From the NCBI GenBank assembly GCA_026874595.1, contig CM049315.1:39262164-39326163 (forward strand): a DNA stretch of 64,000 bases, read 5' to 3'. This DNA is from Sipunculus nudus. Taxonomy: Eukaryota; Annelida; Sipuncula; Golfingiida; Sipunculidae. The notes beneath the pieces are model-generated. The model was not told the origin of the DNA, did not search any database, and saw only the letters and a list, made by a program, of their open reading frames with translations. Positions 1 through 12,599 of this stretch are shown piece by piece. A program made the translations under genes and the position numbers. How positions within the stretch are numbered: position 1 is the stretch's first letter; every line of letters begins with the position of its first letter.

Positions 1-1419
1 CCTTTACTTAAAGTGCACGATTTTATTAAATTGATTTAATTACTTCACAACGCTCATTGACACCAAATAAAATTAATACGTCGTATTAAACTTTATATTT
101 ATCCCCGCACATTAAATGTTTTCTTTTATTATGAATTTATTGTCCTTCATATGGCCGGTTACATGTGGCTAGAAAATGGGAATCAGATAAATATATAATT
201 GCACAGTTCACAACATTGTTAAAACAGAGACCACAATGCAGTAAGAAGCAATGTGAACTACCATCTATATATTGCTTTACAATATATACTAATGCTGTGC
301 ACAGATGCAGTGTATCCAATCACATCGCTGGATGTCTTCAGATAATTGAGGTAACACAGGTAACAAAACGTATTGGTTTAGAAAGTTCTTAATACTGAAT
401 GATTTACAGAATGCGTCACCTTTAGTATAGGATCACAGCCATCAAGAAGAGCCAATCACCTGCATCAGAAGCAGACAAATTCTGTGTTTCGCATCTCACA
501 GCTAATCGTGGTTCCCTGATTTAGGATGTAAGAGTAAGTATGTATGAAATACAAACATTAAATAATGTCAATATAGTGATTTTTTTAAGGAAATTACTAT
601 ATATATCAAGCTGACTGCCAGATATTAAACTAAGAGAATTTTGTTTTTATTAAACAATTTCAGGAAGCCCAGTGGAACAATAGTCATCTCATGATCACTG
701 AAATGTGAAAAGAGCGGACTAAATTGAAACATTAATTCAAAGATATTTGGTGGCCAATTACTTGTTTTTGACGAATTTATCTTTATCAAGGGTTTATTCA
801 TATCTTTAAATAAAAATTATTGAAAAATTGCACTTACGAATAATAAAAAAAAATATAAAATATACCTCTAAAAGCAGTGATTATGCACACAAATCCAGGC
901 ATTCAAGGAGTCGACTATCACTTCTACAGTGACATCTCGAATATATGAACATTTCCCTTATAATATTCATCGCAAAGTTTTTAGTTTATTTAATTTAGAT
1001 TAAAATCAATATTATAATCAAGCAAACCTAAATCGCTCATTATACGTCCATATTCATTAGCATTTAGTTCGATCCTTATTAGAAGCAACACCTGACAATG
1101 TTATAGACATTAAAGGCTAAGGTACTAAGTGCGTTATGCATAGCCCCATTATTCTGTCCCTCGGGAACAGACGATTGTCAGAAATCAATGTCAGTCGCAA
1201 TCTATTTCAGTAGAGCACATGATAGTTTGTAATACGTTTAAAATAATGGTTCAATACTAAAAAAACAAACTGACAGGCTTTCTGTACAAAACAAAGCATT
1301 CATGTCAGTCAACCAGAATTACAAAACTATTTCTTCTGAAACAGGAAAAAGAATAATATTAAACCCCATTAGTTAATTGTTTATTGTGCCAGAAAACATT
1401 AAAACATTTTATAGGAAAA
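1..1419. other. No gene seen; upstream region of lectin-like gene 1
   Basis: AT-rich DNA without a convincing coding exon on either strand. It is conserved with 43,126-44,530 as part of the large duplication. The stretch around 1,000-1,300 also weakly resembles 12,350-12,560, the equivalent region upstream of the decayed lectin paralogue. Confidence 0.6.
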
Positions 1420-1504
1420 GGGGTACATTAAACGTCTAGAAGGAAGAACATAAAATCCTTTGCCCGGAGAGGTGTATCGCAGGATGACTCCTGGCTTCAT
1501 TTCG
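1420..1504 (+). other. Possible 5' untranslated leader exon of lectin-like gene 1
   Basis: The block ends in CATTTCG followed by a GTAAGG donor. The same boundary is kept in copy 2 (donor at 44,618) and, more weakly, upstream of the decayed paralogue (donor at 12,655). A matching acceptor lies at 2,105-2,107, 35 bases before the start codon. No start site or TATA box was identified, so the left edge is arbitrary. Confidence 0.35.
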
Positions 1505-2142
1505 GTAAGGTATATATCGTATAACATATCAATTCCAGATTTGTTTCATTCTGATTGAGACTCATTTTTATTTATTTTTTTTAACATTTTATCCGTTTTA
1601 ATTAAAAAATGATATTAAATGATAAAATATTTCATTATCTTATCAAGAAGCACCGCTAAGCCGGAAAATAACCAATTAAAATTGATATTTTGTAAAACAT
1701 TCTCGAAAACAGTCTCCACTAAGCTTTGCCGTCTTAATTTTACGTACCGAAAAAGAAAAGGAAGACACAAAATCTCATTAAATGGTGCAAATCCCTGAAT
1801 TAAGCTGAAATAAAATAGCAAGGCTTATTTTGCGTAGTTTTTCATGGGGTTTAAGACGTAATACAACGCTTCTATTTTTCATTTGATGAAATTTTATAAA
1901 CCAAAAAATTAATATTTCAATTAATTGATGTAACTGTCACATATAATTCTATGTTTCCAGTAGCATTATATTCTTTTAAGGTATAGCTTACCACCTGGGA
2001 CAATCAAAGCGATAGAAACAATTCCACTTTCAGATTGGTTTGTGCTCAAAATGGATAAAACAAACGATTTAATTGGTGTTAACGAAAGTGTTACACTTTT
2101 TTTTCAGAAAGAAAGTAAGAGCTTCTGTTAGATTTTACTGCA

Positions 2143-5100
2143 ATGTTTGCCATCCTGAGTTCGGTGTATGTTTTTATTGGTGTGGCACATTTATCAGGTA
2201 AACAGTCCTCTTCTTCCGAAATTCCTATGTATGAGGAACCAATATGTTGGGGTATAGCATGTTTTTTTATCATATGAAAGCAGCCGTGTTATTTAAAACT
2301 TACCACTAACAATGAAATTTTAAACCACTAAATTTTTAACATATTACAAATTATTTCAAGCAGTTACTTTTTCCAAAAGTAGAAATAAATGCGCATACTT
2401 TTATCATTTAAAAAGTAAGGTGTAACGAATACATATTTGCAAAAGAAGCAAATAAAGTTTACAGTTAAACATTGTATATATTTAACTTTATTTTAAATTA
2501 CTTTTATCATAGTTGGGAATGAAACAAACGTTTCAAACGCTCGTTATGAAATCAAACGAGTGAACAAGACCCCTATGTCTATAAAGGAATGTGGAAATAT
2601 ATGCAATGGACAAAGAACACCGTCATGCGTCGATAAGAACGTGCATGAAGGTGTATGCATTTTGTTCGGACAAAGCTTACTGCATCAAACGGATGCTGAC
2701 ACAAAGTGTACTCATCCCATTGCTGGTAATGTGTGTGCATGTGTGTGCGGTATATTCTCTGATTTCTTCATGTCTTATGTACTTTGATCAATGCATTATC
2801 CTGTACATTTAGCCTCTACATATCCACAAGAAATTTAACCTCTACATGTCTGCATGTACTTTTTAACTTATACCTAAATTTTAACCTCATGTCTGCATGT
2901 AATTCTGGTAATATGTTGACATGTATTTGGGTTTTAAAAGGATAACACGAAATCGTTGACTGGATCAATATAACTTAGAAATTACTTATGCGTATTTGAT
3001 GGACCCGAAGTCAAAATGCATATGTTTACTTGAAAAGTAAGGTATATTGTTTACTACATACTTCGTTTCATTTGTACATTGCGTTTTTATTATAGGTGTA
3101 AATGAAGAATTCCCTAGGATGGCCCCTTCACTTGGTAAAAATATATTGTCAGTTGTTTTTAATTTATGTTATAAAAAATGTTTTTGATTTTAATTGTTTT
3201 ACGCACGGGATATTTTTCATGCTTTTCTAACCAAATGCGGGTAATTTTTTAACCATGCATGGGATAGCGGTTCCATAAAATCAATTGCAAGATAAATCTT
3301 TTGAAGTCCCTAGTCATAGTGCTAACTGAATTTACTAGCTTACATATAAGCAAATATATATATAATGATTTAACTGATGGTAGTCAAAAACTTGACTAAG
3401 ATATATATAGAGTTGTTAAATTTACATTTTAGTACATTGTGTTCTTACTGCAGGTAGAAATGACGAACCGTCACGTAAGACAGGAAAACCAAATATCCCC
3501 CAGTGTTTTCTTGATATTTGTGTTATTTGTATTGTATTATTAAATTTGTATTTAGAATATCAGTGTGTTTTACTGCTATATTTATATTAGCTGGAATTCT
3601 TATTAATGGTAACGATTTGGGAGAGGGAGTTTCTTTATTATATTAGGGGCAGCTGCTGTAAGTTTAATGCAACATAGATCATGATCATTATACTTATGGT
3701 GTTCTACTTGATGTTCCAGATGAATTTAAAAATCCCTTGGAGTGATTTAACAATCTACACTAAATGATTTATGTTTCGAAAACCTCCTAGACTAAACAAT
3801 AATATCGATAAAATATAGCTTTAAGAAACCGTTCTTTTAAATACAAAAGAAAAGTTGTTTAATGTTAATGAATAGTAAATGGCATGGCCTGTTATCTTTT
3901 TTATGACTCGGAAACTTCAATTTACAATTTGTCATTTACTGGTACTAACAGCAATTTATGATACCTTATATTTGAAGCATTTATCTAATTAGATAAACAT
4001 CTAGACTAATAGCTTGCACAATGGACACCCAAGATTATATTTCGTGTTTAGATTTGTCGTTGCGTACCCATTTTTTTCTATTTTATTGACACACATTGCA
4101 CAACGTATTGCATGAAAACTTCGGCAAATAAGTTACAAGGGATTGCACAGAGAATTCTGGCGACATGATCGTGTGAAATTGTTGGTAGCTTCGTGCTGTT
4201 TTTGTGTAAAATATTAGCTTTATAATTATTATTTAATTATCTTATCGTATATTATAACAACGGTTGATAAAATGAGTCATTAGCTGAGACAGGATTTACA
4301 TGATTATGAAAATTGCCAAACGAAATATTATTTTTTTGCATAGAATTATCTCTATGTTGTGATATAATGATATTACCATGATTTAAGGGGAAATAATATT
4401 AGATTGAAGTTATTCAGTTCACTTCCCGCAAATAAGAACATCAATAAAATAAATTATGTAATATAAAAGTTTTGTTAATTCACAATTTTTTTTTTAATAT
4501 TTATAAAATAATCTATTCATATAGATGATAAAATTGAAGGATGTGTCGGCGAATTTGATCATCGTCTCTTGACCGGACCAACAGAGAGACATGGTTCCTG
4601 TTTCTTATTCAGAAGTGGAGCTAGTGTGAGTTTCAAAGAAGCAGCGAAGGACTGTGAGGCCTCTGGTTCCCAACTGGCCGTGCTCTTTCCGCAAAAGCAG
4701 CACGAGCATATTGTGAATATCATTAAAAGAGACAAATCACTTCATCCACCAGGTAAGCGATTATTTATGTGAATATGTGTGTATGTATAAATCCGCTGAC
4801 GGACATTCATAATTTTTCTTCCGATTTGAACATGTCAAACGTGTGTGTGTCAATCACCTTTTAACATGAGAAATAAGGGCTTTTTTGCCCAGTACCAAAA
4901 GCAAAATCCTCAGGAGTTTTTCTTACCCAGACTGTGAACTTTGAAAAATCTGTTATTAAGTAATTGTAGGGATATTGCCCAATATATATAAGTTGAGAAC
5001 TTCAGCTGTCTCTGTAATCACCTACCTACTGAAAATTTAATGAGACAATCCATTTTCTCAAATATGTCCTGTGACATCTCTTCAGGCGGAATCAAATTCA

Positions 5101-5372
5101 CAACCTATTTTTACTGGGCTGGTGCTTCATACTCGTCATTTGAAGGGAAATGGGTCTGGTTTGGAGGAAAACGAATGGATGAGACCTGGAAGAACTGGGG
5201 AGAAGGATACCCATACCTTTCTATACTTAATAACCGTCTGGCTCTGAGAGCTGGGGGATCCTTTCAGTGGTTGTGTAGAAACAACATTGTGTCTGGATCC
5301 CAATGGCAAGGTTGGATATGTGAACAGCGGATGGAAGGAAATAAGGTGAGAATATCCTGTCTATTGTTTCTG

Positions 5373-5428
<56 letters not shown>

Positions 5429-6126
5429 AATATTACTATTTTATAATATTATTGAATTGACATGTGCTGAGTATATGTCGAAGAAATCTTGATTTTTACA
5501 GGATAAAATAATACACCAGTTTTTTCAGGGACCATTTACCTAATAGTGTGTCAGTACCATTTGCAATCCCTTTCCAGGAATCAGATAAGTAAACAAAGAT
5601 AAACAATGCATCGTCACTATATGTTTCGATAACCATGTAATAAAAATGTGTTCTTCGTTCGACAAAAGATAGAAAATAATATAGACTAAAACCCAGCATT
5701 GTGATGACAATGGATACACTGGCAAAGCAAATCGTTAGAGACTATACTGGTTCTTTATTTTACGATACTTTTAGTAGTTGTAGACTGCAGAAAAGGAGTA
5801 TCAAATTAAGTTTCATATAGCTTGGGGCACCTTTAAACGTAGAAAAGGAGATCCAGAATAAAGAATACATTGATTGGGTATATGTCATCTAGTCGACTGT
5901 TCCATATTGTAGGGGCTGAACAAGCCTTTAAAGGACCTGCATTCGCTGTTTTTAATCAAATTTAAGACTCACATTTTCAAAGTTGCCCTAAAGCTTAATA
6001 ATTTTTCTGATTTAATATTTTAAATCAAATTGGAGACCTTTATTAGAAATGGTTTAAAATTACTTTTCTATGATTTTTTCATCGCATTTAATTAATATAT
6101 TTTTGCAGGTAGTTCCGCTTCATTGA
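2143..6126 (+). CDS. Secreted PAN/Apple-like plus C-type-lectin-like protein, gene 1 (7 exons)
   Basis: Model exons: 2143-2197, 2513-2725, 3096-3134, 3454-3474, 4525-4752, 5086-5345, 6109-6126. All splice sites are GT-AG and the phases agree, giving 277 residues. Residues 1-19 (MFAILSSVYVFIGVAHLSG) look like a signal peptide. Exon 2 (about 19-89) has PAN/Apple-like cysteine spacing (ECGNIC...SC...GVCILF) and N-x-S/T sites. Two tiny phase 1-1 exons of 13 and 7 codons form a linker. Exons 5 and 6 (about 110-272) are a C-type-lectin-like domain with GSCFLF, FEGKWVW, WKNWGEG and WICEQ. The canonical EPN/QPD and WND calcium/sugar motifs are not visible, so ligand binding may be atypical or absent. 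The last exon adds only VVPLH and a stop. Recognition or immune function is inferred from the family. Gene 2 at 45,264 is its duplicate. Confidence 0.8.
5375..5425. repeat. (AT)n microsatellite in lectin gene 1 intron 6
   Basis: About 25 AT dinucleotides directly after the exon 6 donor region. Copy 2 has only a very short AT run at the matching place (48,359-48,369), so the array expanded or contracted after the duplication. Confidence 0.95.
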
Positions 6127-6240
6127 ACATTGAGTTTTCAAGTAGATTCAACACAGTGAATTACTGAGGTAGCAAATTACATTCGGTAACTATATTTGCT
6201 AATATAGTATATAATACAAGATGGAGAAGAAGATATTATA

Positions 6241-6246
6241 AATAAA
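6241..6246 (+). terminator. Polyadenylation signal AATAAA, lectin-like gene 1
   Basis: AATAAA lies about 115 bases after the stop codon and is kept at the matching position in copy 2 (49,170). This fits the 3' end of the modelled transcript, but other AT-rich hexamers are common here. Confidence 0.5.
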
Positions 6247-6249
6247 CGA

Positions 6250-7667
6250 AGTGATGCCGTTGGAATGAACAGAGGAAGGTGGAAAATTATCTTTATAAAT
6301 CTGACGAAGGTTGCGTAAAAACTCTGTAAAATGCAGGAAAAACGAAATAATTTCAATAGTTGCATACTGATATTTTTATTCCATCCAGTCCCTAAACAAC
6401 CACCACTAAGTAACTGTTTGAGTTTACGGATTAGAAATAGAGTCTTAAATCAACATCCTAGCATCTCTTTTTTAAGATGGGGTTTCGTTATTATACATAA
6501 TTTTGATGATGTAAACTGCTATCATTAAGTCAAACCCGCATATTTCTAAACTCAATGGTTTTTCAATACCCTGTCACGCTTAGTTAAAGTCGGTCTGATT
6601 TGAATTAAGGTAGCCGATGTGAATATACACATTCCAGCTTTGATCGGTATCTATATCAGACAGCTGGGAGAAAAAAAATACTATATGGCACTTGATACAT
6701 TTCGTATTTGTCTGTAATAAAGTGTGCTAAATGGATCAAACACTTTTGTCATCTGAAAACCGTGTACATAAATGTAGAGACTTAAACGAAAACCGTGTAC
6801 ATAACTGTAAAGACTTAAACCTGATTATCTGTGTGTATAAGTGGAAAAGTGCTCCTATAACTTTTCATGCATATACACACATACGCATATATGCACATAA
6901 GAAAAAGCTTTAGGCAAGGATCAAATCTGAAATCTGCAGATTTAAGAAGTGTGTGTTATATCCAGCCACATACTAGATACATTCACATGATAACTTATTG
7001 TAAGATTATCTGTTCTACAAACAAGGATTTGCTTCTAATTTACTCCTGAACAAGTATAAGGAAGGAGATACTGATAAAACTGAAATCTACAGATTGTAGA
7101 AAAGTTAACCTATTATCTTGCACATAAAAAACAGAGTTTTAGAGTGTTTTAAACAGTTAAACAAGTTTCAGAATTTAAGCTTTGTGGTTTAACCTTGTAA
7201 TATAAAAATGCCAGAGTTTGAAACACGTAGCTTGATCGCAACTGATGGCCGACTCTGTCGGTGATAGGAAACAGGAAATTATCTCTTTTGTAATTGCTTC
7301 ATATTATAATGCACCTTTCCATAGATGGTGATATTTTTTAAAATCAGGTTAAGGGGAGAGGGGAGGGCTTTGGTGTTCTGTCATAGGTACCCATGATAAC
7401 CTCGTTATTAGGTTTCTGAGTACAATGACTTGATTGTCGTCTTTTGGAAATTTTCAAACGTTGCTTTACATTTGTTTCATAACCTGATGACAAATCGCCC
7501 ACCCCAACCTTGCTGTTCCGATGAAAGTAAGAGGTTTCTTACGTGAAGTTATAGAAATATTCTTGTTGCGCGCGAGCCAATTCTGTGAATTCATCATCAC
7601 TACCACTGATAGACTGACATGACAAACAGTCTTTGGAAATAGAGTGAATATGCCAAAATTGAATATA
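6250..7667. other. No gene seen; duplicated intergenic DNA
   Basis: Aligns with 49,175-50,566 in copy 2. Short reading frames here are not conserved as frames and show no domain. It includes a direct repeat of an 'AACCGTGTACATAA' block around 6,759-6,811. Confidence 0.5.
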
Positions 7668-7754
7668 AATGTTCCAACAGCACCATGATTTTCTATATAC
7701 CATCGCCAATCGGCACATTCATGTTCTAATTAAATTCGCCTACGAATCGGCTTC

Positions 7755-8060
7755 TGTGGATCAATGTTAAGCACAGGACTCAAAAACGGGAGACCGTAAT
7801 TTCGAATCTAGGCTGTGGCGGTGAGATTTTGACGGTCGACACCAGGGTGTGAGCTCTGCAGGCCTGATTGGAAGGCCGTGCTCAACGGTCTTGATTCAAT
7901 CACAAACGATTGTGCCCCCTCTTTCCTCGTTGGTATGGCCCAGCTAAGGTAACGATTACACATCAAATGCCCGCAGGTGCAGAAGTCACCGGGCCCGGTT
8001 GGGTCCAGTTAAAAACATGATAGGAAGCATGTGACACTTCCCTGTCACGAAGGCCGAAAC
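7755..8060 (+). mobile_element. tRNA-derived SINE-like element
   Basis: A GC-richer island within copy-1-specific DNA. The first part resembles a tRNA, with an A-box-like region near GGATCAATGTTAAG and a B-box-like TTTCGAATCT near 7,799-7,808. It is followed by a body with TGGTATGGCCCAGCTAAGG and runs to an AT-rich tail. It has no coding potential. The family was not named and the ends are approximate. Confidence 0.5.
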
Positions 8061-8364
8061 AGGAATGGAATTTTGAAGATGCACATATGTTACCTATGGC
8101 TTATTTTCACTGCAGATACAATAGATAAACCACAAAGATGACCAGAACACCTAGTAAACCTATATAGTCATTGGCGACATTTTATTAAGTTACACCAAGA
8201 GTATTTTCATTCGTATAATGTAACACTATCCCGCTCAATTTGTTTAGATTTTTGTTGTTGTTAAAAAGGTTTCCTTACTATCTACTATCAGTTATGGTAT
8301 TACTGATGTAATTATATGCCTTTCTGATTGATATTGAATTTTCCATCAAAACATTTTTAAACAG

Positions 8365-8560
8365 ATATCACATATGTAGTTTGTGAAGGGAATTTCGACT
8401 ATCCCTAGATGACCGGACCAAAGAGAGCAATGTTTCAACTTTCTTCTTTAGTCCAGCAGGAAAGGCGACTTGCTTTAAGACAGAGAAGCAGTGCCGTCGT
8501 GCAGAGCGCTCAACCTGGGTCTCAAGCAGGTCTAATTGAAATCTTAATTGCAATTAAGGT
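8365..8560 (+). pseudogene. Broken C-type-lectin-domain exon (relic)
   Basis: It follows an acceptor-like ACAG at 8,361-8,364. The bases align with exon 5 of the intact gene: TGTGAAGGGAATTT matches TGTGTCGGCGAATTT and ATGACCGGACCAA matches TTGACCGGACCAA. The lectin pattern then continues in another frame (FSPAG..CFKTEKQC). A stop codon precedes the TGACCGGACC stretch and a single-base loss shifts the frame, so it cannot code. Copy 2 lacks it because the matching interval was replaced by the block at 50,567-53,786. It marks a further, mostly lost member of the lectin array. Confidence 0.7.
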
Positions 8561-8639
8561 AAAACAATATAATGACCTGATCGTGAAGCTTTATACATTT
8601 ATATTTGTTATTACACTTTCGAGAAAATGATAGATCGCA

Positions 8640-11600
8640 AATCTAAATATCAGAAAATGATGATCGGGGTTACATCATATTAAAAATTCAGTTTTTTGAA
8701 AACTGGTCTGGTGCTCTGATGATTGAGTGTTTGAAAGTATACACAACGATTACGCTGATGTAAATGATGTCAGAGTGAAATTATTCAGGGTGAGATGCCA
8801 GGATATGTTGTGATTATTTTTTTTTCACAACTAAACTACTTATTTGATAATGACGACAGTGTCTGTCTTAATAATGTATTAACGTTCTCTGATGATTGAC
8901 AAACTCCCAACTGGGCGTACGTCTCCAAAAGGTAGGAAAAGCTAACTTGATACAGGAAAAGAAATCCGAATTATAAATCACAAAACATGAATGACGATTC
9001 GAATAAAATTTAGTGAAGGGAATCTACCAGGAGGACAGGAATGTGTAATCCTTGGACATTTTTATAAAAATGAAACGATGTACAAACTTAACAATTGTTG
9101 TGCAGCAAAGGAATTTGTAAACAGTGCCGAAATTGGGTTAGCCTTTGGCATCTAGCGTGTTTGAGGCCTCAATATTCTACACGAATACATTAGAATACAA
9201 CGGCTGAAACAAATGGACTTTATGTATGTAATCCTAAAATGGGTAGATACATAATCTTGAAAAAGAGATAATATTTAAAATTCTAGTAGCATCTAGTATC
9301 GTGGAAATAGGTATGTTATTGATTGTATGATCATTGTGATTAATAATATGATTAAAATTTCTGACATGTCGACAGACCATTTTGAGAAAGAAGAAACCTA
9401 TAGTTTCGCGGAAAGTTACCATGGCATATAGGTATATATTTTGCTTTTAGTAATACACAATACATACATGATTATATATGCATATATCTGTATGTTCGTG
9501 TCTGTAATCAAATGTATTGTTCGGCAAAGAGATTAATTTCTATACACTAATTCACCTTAAGTTTGCAGTGTGATATAATGACCAATTTGACATATACAGA
9601 AAAATATATATTTGTTGTATTTAAAAGATGATGTATTGTGCATGTACTAGGAGTTACAGCATTTACAACGCAGAATAAGACCAAATGTTATTGCAATTAA
9701 GGAGGTTTAAATATAATTTTCAGAATTAAACACGGAAACCTTAAATTCCTAAAATCGATCTTCTTCATTCATTTATATTTCACTTAATATTCGAAACGAA
9801 ATATATCAATGTTAAACCATATTTAATGTAAAGCTGTGGTAAAGTAGGACACGTCAAAGCTTACAGATACAATCTAAGACGTCGCAGGCGTTATACTAAC
9901 TTCGGTTATCTTAATGTCGTTTTAATTTAAAATACATTCGTATGGAAAAAGGCTATAAGGCCCTTTATAAAAGAATGTTTCAAACGTCGGGAAAATCGTG
10001 TCAATATTCAATAAATATTTGTTTTAATTTAAACATGTTTTATGTACATGTTTATTTGCAAGCACGACATATATCTGATCTGAGTGATCGGGATGTTAAA
10101 CATTAAAAAAAATGTGACAGAAATAGCCCGGAGCACGCGATATATAGCACGCGATAAACATAGGTTTATCTGAAACCAGTAGGTGACAGTAGCAAATCAC
10201 TCCGTTAAAATTAGAAATATACATGTGATGCTTAATGCAATTGATTTTCACAGCCCTTGCATTATGGTCTGTTACGGCTTCTTCAAATATTGTTTTGTGC
10301 TCCGGGCTATTTCTGTCACATTGTTTTGTCATAATGCATTGAGTTAACAAAATTAAGTCTTGAGATAATTTTATGCACATATTAAGGCCCTGGGGGAGCC
10401 GATATTTTGTAAACAAAAAGAAGAATGCGGAGCGGCATGTTGGGACAACAACACACAATCGCTCAATGTTACCTCAGCACAGCCACTCTTAATAGCTGTA
10501 GGGTCCATCTTTGTAAGATACGGTTTTGATGCAAACATCATGGCTTCAGTAGATTTTGAGTAGATTTGCCCACGTCCAGATCTAATATCGTGTAAAATTC
10601 TCAAAACTCTTATTGTGATCCCTGCCTCGTTTTGTGATTCTCAGTACATACAATTGTTAATCTGTAAGCATGTGTTCATATGTCAATGGAAAATCAATAA
10701 CATTATACACTCTTGTAAATCGATTAAGTATCATAACAGTGAAATTGTAGGCCATTTTATATCTTACTGTATTTGGTGCCACTTTCCATAAATTCTTATG
10801 GCTTCTGTGACTCTCTTCCTGTCTATAATGGTTCGAACGATTTAGAATTTGTTGTAAAAAAAGATCTACGTAGCAATAAATAACATTCACTTTAAAAAAT
10901 TGAAAATAACAATTAAAAACAACATGAAAACAAAATCTTTGTCTCTCTTTTTCAGTCTTTCTCTCTCTCTCTTTCTGTATCTATGTTCAAGTGCGTCAAA
11001 ATAAAAAAAAATAACGCTAAAGCTAACTACAGTAGTCCAGTAACAAATCTTGCGATGTTTTTTTTTGTCTGATTATACAACAGTCCGAGCAGAAAATCAA
11101 TTATCTGTTTACAATATGTTATGCTTGGAAAACTTCAGAATCGTTATTGCGTGGAAACCACATGCTTAATAATAATAATTATTGCCGGTTAATGTCACGT
11201 ATTAAAATAAACTTATGAAATTTCTCTGACCTTCATGTAAATTATGTATTTGTTTTTTGCCAATAAAAGGTTTTTTCTTGAAGCTATGTGAAATAAATTT
11301 ACATGTAAACAGTACAACATTGTTAATTTCCCTTTAAAAGAAAAAAGAAACTGAAAAGAGTTAAAGCAATTTGTTCATTTAAAAAATAATCCGACTGAAA
11401 ACCCAGTTGCCCAATTCTCAGTGATTTTTTATATGCAAGGTACATGAAAGCCCAATAGGCCTTGCTAAATAAGAGAAGGTTGCGTCAGTTTATCCTCGAA
11501 TTACACGAATTTTATATCAGAAGCGTATTACATGCAAGATAGAGTTCGTTTATTTGGCATAATCAAAAGGACAGCATATGTCTAAGTTGGTGTACGAGTG

Positions 11601-12560
11601 CGGTATAGTTTGATCGAAAATATTGGAAAAGCCAGTGTCCTTACACAGCTTATGACGTTTTAATTTTGAAGTTGATTAGGTTGAATAAACAAATGGTTCG
11701 AATGCAAGTGACTTTGACTTATATCATCGGGTTCATATATACCTGAAATACAGCACTTGTATGTTATGTATCCTGATGTGTCCTGATGTCAGGATTTTGC
11801 AATTTTATGTTTACACTAAAAAACATGTTTAAAAAGGTTTCAATAAATCGTTTTTCTAGATCACCCTGCAAAGTTTGCGAGATAATGCTGAAAATGTTGA
11901 TGTAGATTTGACCGTATTTAAATGGATCGGCAGAGGAGAGCACCATATGTATCCTAACGAAATAATGTTATCTGGGCATTCAGTTTTATTGATATCTTTC
12001 AACAAACATATGAAACAGGGCAGGACGTCAGCGACAATGCATTCACAAGTCAAGCGTACAAAGATTCGATTATTACGTCTTCACTTTAAACTACATTAGT
12101 TCAGATTTCCTCCAATAGAACTCATCGCACGTTTAACATTCTGCTTATCACACAGACTTGCATTTGCGAGAGGTTAAGTTCAGGCTGCATCGCGTATGTC
12201 CTTAGGAACCTGTTTTTTTTCTAAAAATAGATCATCAATCTGAAAATCAAATTCAGATATCAGTCAAGGTACGATCTCTTTATTCAGAAGGTGAATCGTT
12301 CATATTAGAACACAGTAATTTATCAGCGAGTAATTAAAATATCTAAATTTTATCAGCGGGATAATTATAATCAAGCAGAACCGGATCATTCCCTGGAAGT
12401 TCATATTGATCAGCATTCAGTTTAAACCTTATTTTGTCTGACGTGTGACAATATGAAGACACTACAGTTTAAGCTTTAATGAGAAGCTACTGAAGACCTA
12501 ATGCAAAATCCTGTGTTATGTTATTTCTCCGGACCTAAAGCTGTCTCACTTTGTTTATCG
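8640..12560. other. No gene seen; duplicated intergenic DNA
   Basis: AT-rich sequence colinear with 53,850-57,780. Reading frames on both strands differ between the copies and show no splice-supported exon or recognisable domain. It contains a short CT-rich tract near 10,940-10,980 and the inverted-repeat element at 10,111. Confidence 0.5.
10111..10322. mobile_element. Short inverted-repeat (MITE-like) element
   Basis: Bases 10,111-10,136 and 10,297-10,322 are exact 26-base reverse complements (AATGTGACAG...GGAGCAC and its complement). They flank about 160 bases without a gene. This fits a small non-autonomous DNA transposon or a fold-back element. Copy 2 keeps the left arm at ~55,324 but has lost the right arm. 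Confidence 0.65.
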
Positions 12561-12599
12561 AAAGCATATATGTTCAATAAAAAAGGACATTTATCGTCT

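Noticed and set aside
10096-10458. 120-codon minus-strand frame
   Set aside because: It overlaps the 26-base inverted-repeat element, and the copy 2 equivalent is shorter and different. No codon conservation.
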